DNA of 64,000 nucleotides from Brassica napus (lineage: Eukaryota; Streptophyta; Magnoliopsida; Brassicales; Brassicaceae). Where the stretch lies: assembly GCF_020379485.1 (NCBI RefSeq), contig NW_026015102.1, positions 220,770 through 284,769 on the forward strand. Direction: 5' to 3'. Both the position numbers and the translations under genes were made by a program. Numbering within the stretch: position 1 is the first letter of the stretch; each line of letters begins with the position of its first letter. The notes beneath the pieces were generated by a model. It was given only the letters and a program-made list of their open reading frames with translations, searched no databases and was not told where the DNA came from. Positions 61,675 to 64,000 of this stretch are shown here, in pieces.

Positions 61675-62303
61675 CTATAACAAATAACCTCAGGTGGTTT
61701 TAAAGATTTAGAGTACTCACCTTGGTTGTGCTTTACATGAGGTGTATGCACTGGTTTTGAGCTTTGCCTCTGGTTTGCCGGCTGCAAGACGTGGGGTTGT
61801 ACTACTCTCTTTGTAGACACCTTCTGAGCGTGTTGTGTAGGGATGTAAGGTGCAAATCTATCCCTCATGACCCCTTTGAATTGCTCCCAAGTGCGTATAG
61901 GAGGCTCTTGAAATTGTTCCCTATACTTCTCTTCTCTTTTCCAATACCGTTGAGCCTTTTCAGTGAGCTGTCCTAGACCATAGGACAAGTATTCTCCTTT
62001 TGGAATGGAGTTGCACTTGAAGTACCTTTCCATGTCCTCTTCCCACTGAAGATAGTTTCTAGGGTCTTCACCTTTTCCTGAAAACTTATACAAACGAAAC
62101 TGATCATATGAATTATAGTGAGAAGTTAAAGTTACCTCACGCTCATGTAGTTGTCTCGGTTTCAGTTTAACAAAACGTTTAGGACAGGTTCTAGGGGGTA
62201 ATCTCCTCATCTCAAAATGTTCATACATCAGCTCTTTGACATATTCCCAGTGTGGGGTTGGTTCCTTGAAGTAGATGCGACATTCTTCTCTTGAAGCCAC
62301 CAT
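61623..62303 (-). pseudogene. Gypsy-type gag, second module with zinc knuckle
   Basis: This is a retrotransposon gag (capsid) segment. It contains FSGKGEDPRNYLQWEEDME, then RYWKREEKYREQF, then WEQFKGVMRDRFAPYIP, the usual order of plant gypsy gag helices. A basic, Gln/His-rich spacer leads to the knuckle CYRCQGQGHLAN. The fourth cysteine is lost because the frame shifts near 61640-61650; it is found in the adjacent frame. The N-terminal part overlaps the upstream gag frame (62221-62820), so a second shift lies near 62290-62310. Whether these shifts are decay or consensus errors cannot be decided here. Confidence 0.75.
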
Positions 62304-62820
62304 TGGTAAGCTCTCCTACAAGGGTGTCTAAGGCTATGGACAGCTTCTTATGTTCAGGAACTTTGTACTCCCAAAAATAATTTTCCATGTCTTCCTGCCA
62401 TCTGGAGTAGTTCTCTTTTCCTGAAAAAGACACAAGTGTTTTGGTGAAAACTGTTGGACTATAGTCATAAAATTTATCAGTAAATTTTAACCAAGGTTTA
62501 GAATAGCTCTTGTTGATGGTATGGTTCTTGTAGTGGTCTTGTGGTTTGGAATCAAGCTCCCCACGACATGGTCCTTCCTCATATCCATCTTCAGCCCTTG
62601 ACTCTCTACACTGGTCGTCTTCTTCAGAGCCATCTCCATAGTTTTGATCTTCCCATGAGTATCCCGGTTCTTCACCCCAATCAAGTTCAGAAATATTGTA
62701 CTCATCAGCTTCTTCTTCAGAGCCATCTCCATAGTTTTGATCTTCCCATGAGTATCCCGGTTCTTCACCCCAATCAACTTCAGAAATATTGTACTCATCA
62801 GCTTCTTCTTCAGTCGCCAT
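62221..62820 (-). pseudogene. Gag N-terminal module with acidic tandem repeat
   Basis: The start at 62820 gives MATEEEADEYN; the open frame extends to 62889 but the extra residues are hydrophobic and look like leader. Two 31-residue acidic repeats follow. About 70 residues later comes FSGKENYSRWQEDMENYF, which mirrors FSGK...YLQWEEDMERYF of the next frame, so the element seems to have two related gag-like modules in tandem. The frame leaves the gag sense near 62300 and ends at 62221 in shifted sequence. Confidence 0.7.
62626..62811. repeat. 93-bp tandem duplication (31 codons, two copies)
   Basis: The copies at 62626-62718 and 62719-62811 differ by one base (c/g), giving Leu or Val at one residue. 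The unit encodes an acidic peptide containing DWGEEPGYSWEDQNYGDG. Confidence 0.92.
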
Positions 62821-63436
62821 GTCTACCAAGTTAAGGATTAAATATCTCAAGAAGAAGATGAAAGTATTCTGAATCAAGTGATTAAACAAGAAAACGTGAC
62901 TAGCAAAGTTAAAGGAAAGAAGAAGAAAAAAATACTAAACACTAAAAAAAATGGGCAATTTCTGATTTCCTCTCTTTTTTTTTTTTTTTAAAAAAGTTTG
63001 CAAGTAAACAAAAATCTTTTGGAAAGGAATAAGTTTCGGTTGACCAGAAGAAGGAAAACTTTCAAAAACTCCACCAAAATTTGGAAACTCGGATATTAAC
63101 TTAATTCTAACAGCTTTTATGTTTTTTTTTTTTAAGATATGGATCTAAGAAACAATTAAATCGACAGGATGAAGAACAAATGAAGAACACAACTTTTTAT
63201 GGGTTTTAATATTTTTGACAGAAATAAAGAACTAAATGCAACAAATGACAAACAATTTTATTTTATGGTTTTATGAAATAGAAACAAGATAAACAAGATG
63301 CAACAGAAACAAATATGACTTTTTATAGGTTTTATATGATTATGCAAAACAAAACTAAATGAAAAACAAAATGCAAAACAAAACAAAATTAAAAGAGATA
63401 AAGGTTGGATGAACACAACCTGGGGATAGGAGCTTT
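62821..63436 (-). other. Leader of the gag-only element
   Basis: AT-rich noncoding sequence with T tracts at about 62977-62990 and 63122-63134 and repeated acaaaa-type motifs at 63240-63400. I see no gene or structured element in it. Confidence 0.6.
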
Positions 63437-63450
63437 AAGCTCTGATACCA
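63437..63450 (-). other. Primer binding site of the minus-strand element
   Basis: On the minus strand TGGTATCAGAGCTT, complementary to initiator tRNA-Met, lies four bases after the LTR end tgtatca. Confidence 0.85.
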
Positions 63451-63454
63451 AAAA

Positions 63455-64000
63455 TGATACAAGCCTAAGCTAACAAAGACTAGATCACAAGGCAACAAGA
63501 GTTGTCAAGCTTGAATGGGTCGATTGTCGCCAAAGGGTTGCGGAAGTATCCCTTTGATAAGACCAGAAGCCTGGCCTATGTGAATCCACACAAAGACAGA
63601 GACCTACACTTGTATCCTAGAATGAATCCACAAACTAAGGAGACAAGCAAACGGACAAGAAATCTAAAGGAATCCACCTAAAGACTAATTGAACAAAACA
63701 AAGACAAACTTTGTAAACTGAATAATACTTTATTAATTTCGTGCAAGGGTGATTTACAAATGAGACTTAGCTCAGTTTAAATAGAAGAACACAAATGCCT
63801 AAAAGAATAACTTGGAAAGAAATAATAAGTGAAAAACTAGCCGTTGGACTAAGTTGGTGCAGAATCTGTCCATGTATGGAAGTTTTCTTTCTCCTTGTAT
63901 CTTGTGAGTTTGGGAAGAAAGAAATGCATCCTTGGGATCTCCTTTGATGTCTGGATAGTCTCTAAGTCGTGCCTGAAGAGAAGGGGAAAGAGCCGTTGGT
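63455..64000 (-). repeat. 5' LTR of the minus-strand element (partial)
   Basis: The LTR ends TGTATCA at 63455 on the minus strand and continues beyond the window. It shows a TATA-like ctatttaaa (63784-63776) and, about 45 bases downstream, an AATAAA (63734-63729), a typical close spacing of promoter and polyadenylation signal in an LTR. Confidence 0.7.

Larger units (their letters stand above)
60697..64000 (-). mobile_element. Gag-only LTR retroelement on the minus strand (non-autonomous, partial in window)
   Basis: Read on the minus strand, the order is a 5' LTR running in from beyond 64000, primer site (63450-63437), leader, gag-like frames, a frame of unknown function, a polypurine tract (60855-60842) and a truncated 3' LTR. 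The internal region is only about 2.6 kb and contains no protease, reverse transcriptase, RNase H or integrase motif. The LTR ends TGATGAGG and TGTATCA make a plausible terminal inverted repeat. The design resembles gag-only elements that depend on an autonomous partner. Confidence 0.75.

Noticed and set aside
61493..61976. Plus-strand open frames in the gag-only element
   Set aside because: They lie opposite gag-like minus-strand frames that have a zinc knuckle and capsid motifs; the plus-strand products have none.

Overview
The window looks like the core-to-edge part of a plant centromere, most probably from Brassica or a close relative. About 43 kb of the 64 kb is a 176-bp tandem satellite with one AAGCTT per unit. 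From memory its sequence matches the HindIII/CentBr-type centromeric satellite of Brassica (no database was searched). Everything else is transposable elements. I see no host protein gene, tRNA, rRNA or CRISPR array.

Layout. 1-10750: satellite array A, 61 units that look identical by eye. 10751-16830: a complete Ty1/copia LTR retrotransposon (copia-1) with 605-bp LTRs and an uninterrupted 1504-codon gag-pol. 16831-16953: a satellite stub, followed at 16954-17604 by a hAT-like non-autonomous insertion. 17605-28087: satellite array B, a sister subfamily with about 60 units and more variation. 28088-34438: a complete Ty3/gypsy chromovirus with the layout of the CRM centromeric lineage. It has 713-bp LTRs, a perfect GAATC target duplication and one frameshift in the integrase region. 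34439 to about 56775: array B resumes for about 127 units and becomes ragged over its last 2-4 kb. About 56776-60696: an old, frameshifted, truncated relative of copia-1 (copia-2). About 60697-64000: a minus-strand, gag-only LTR element that leaves the window inside its 5' LTR.

How the parts relate. The satellite is the presumed centromeric substrate and the retroelements are its parasites. The gypsy element is typical of those that target centromeric chromatin. Copia-1 sits exactly where satellite subfamily A changes to subfamily B and has no target-site duplication, so the junction probably arose by recombination rather than simple insertion. Three of the four satellite/LTR-element junctions that can be phased fall in the same roughly 10-bp part of the monomer. 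The right end marks the passage from satellite into a pericentromeric graveyard of elements.

Limits: repeat identity and LTR differences were counted by eye. Lineage names come from motif recognition only. The many one-base deletions right of about 52.9 kb could be real decay or consensus error.
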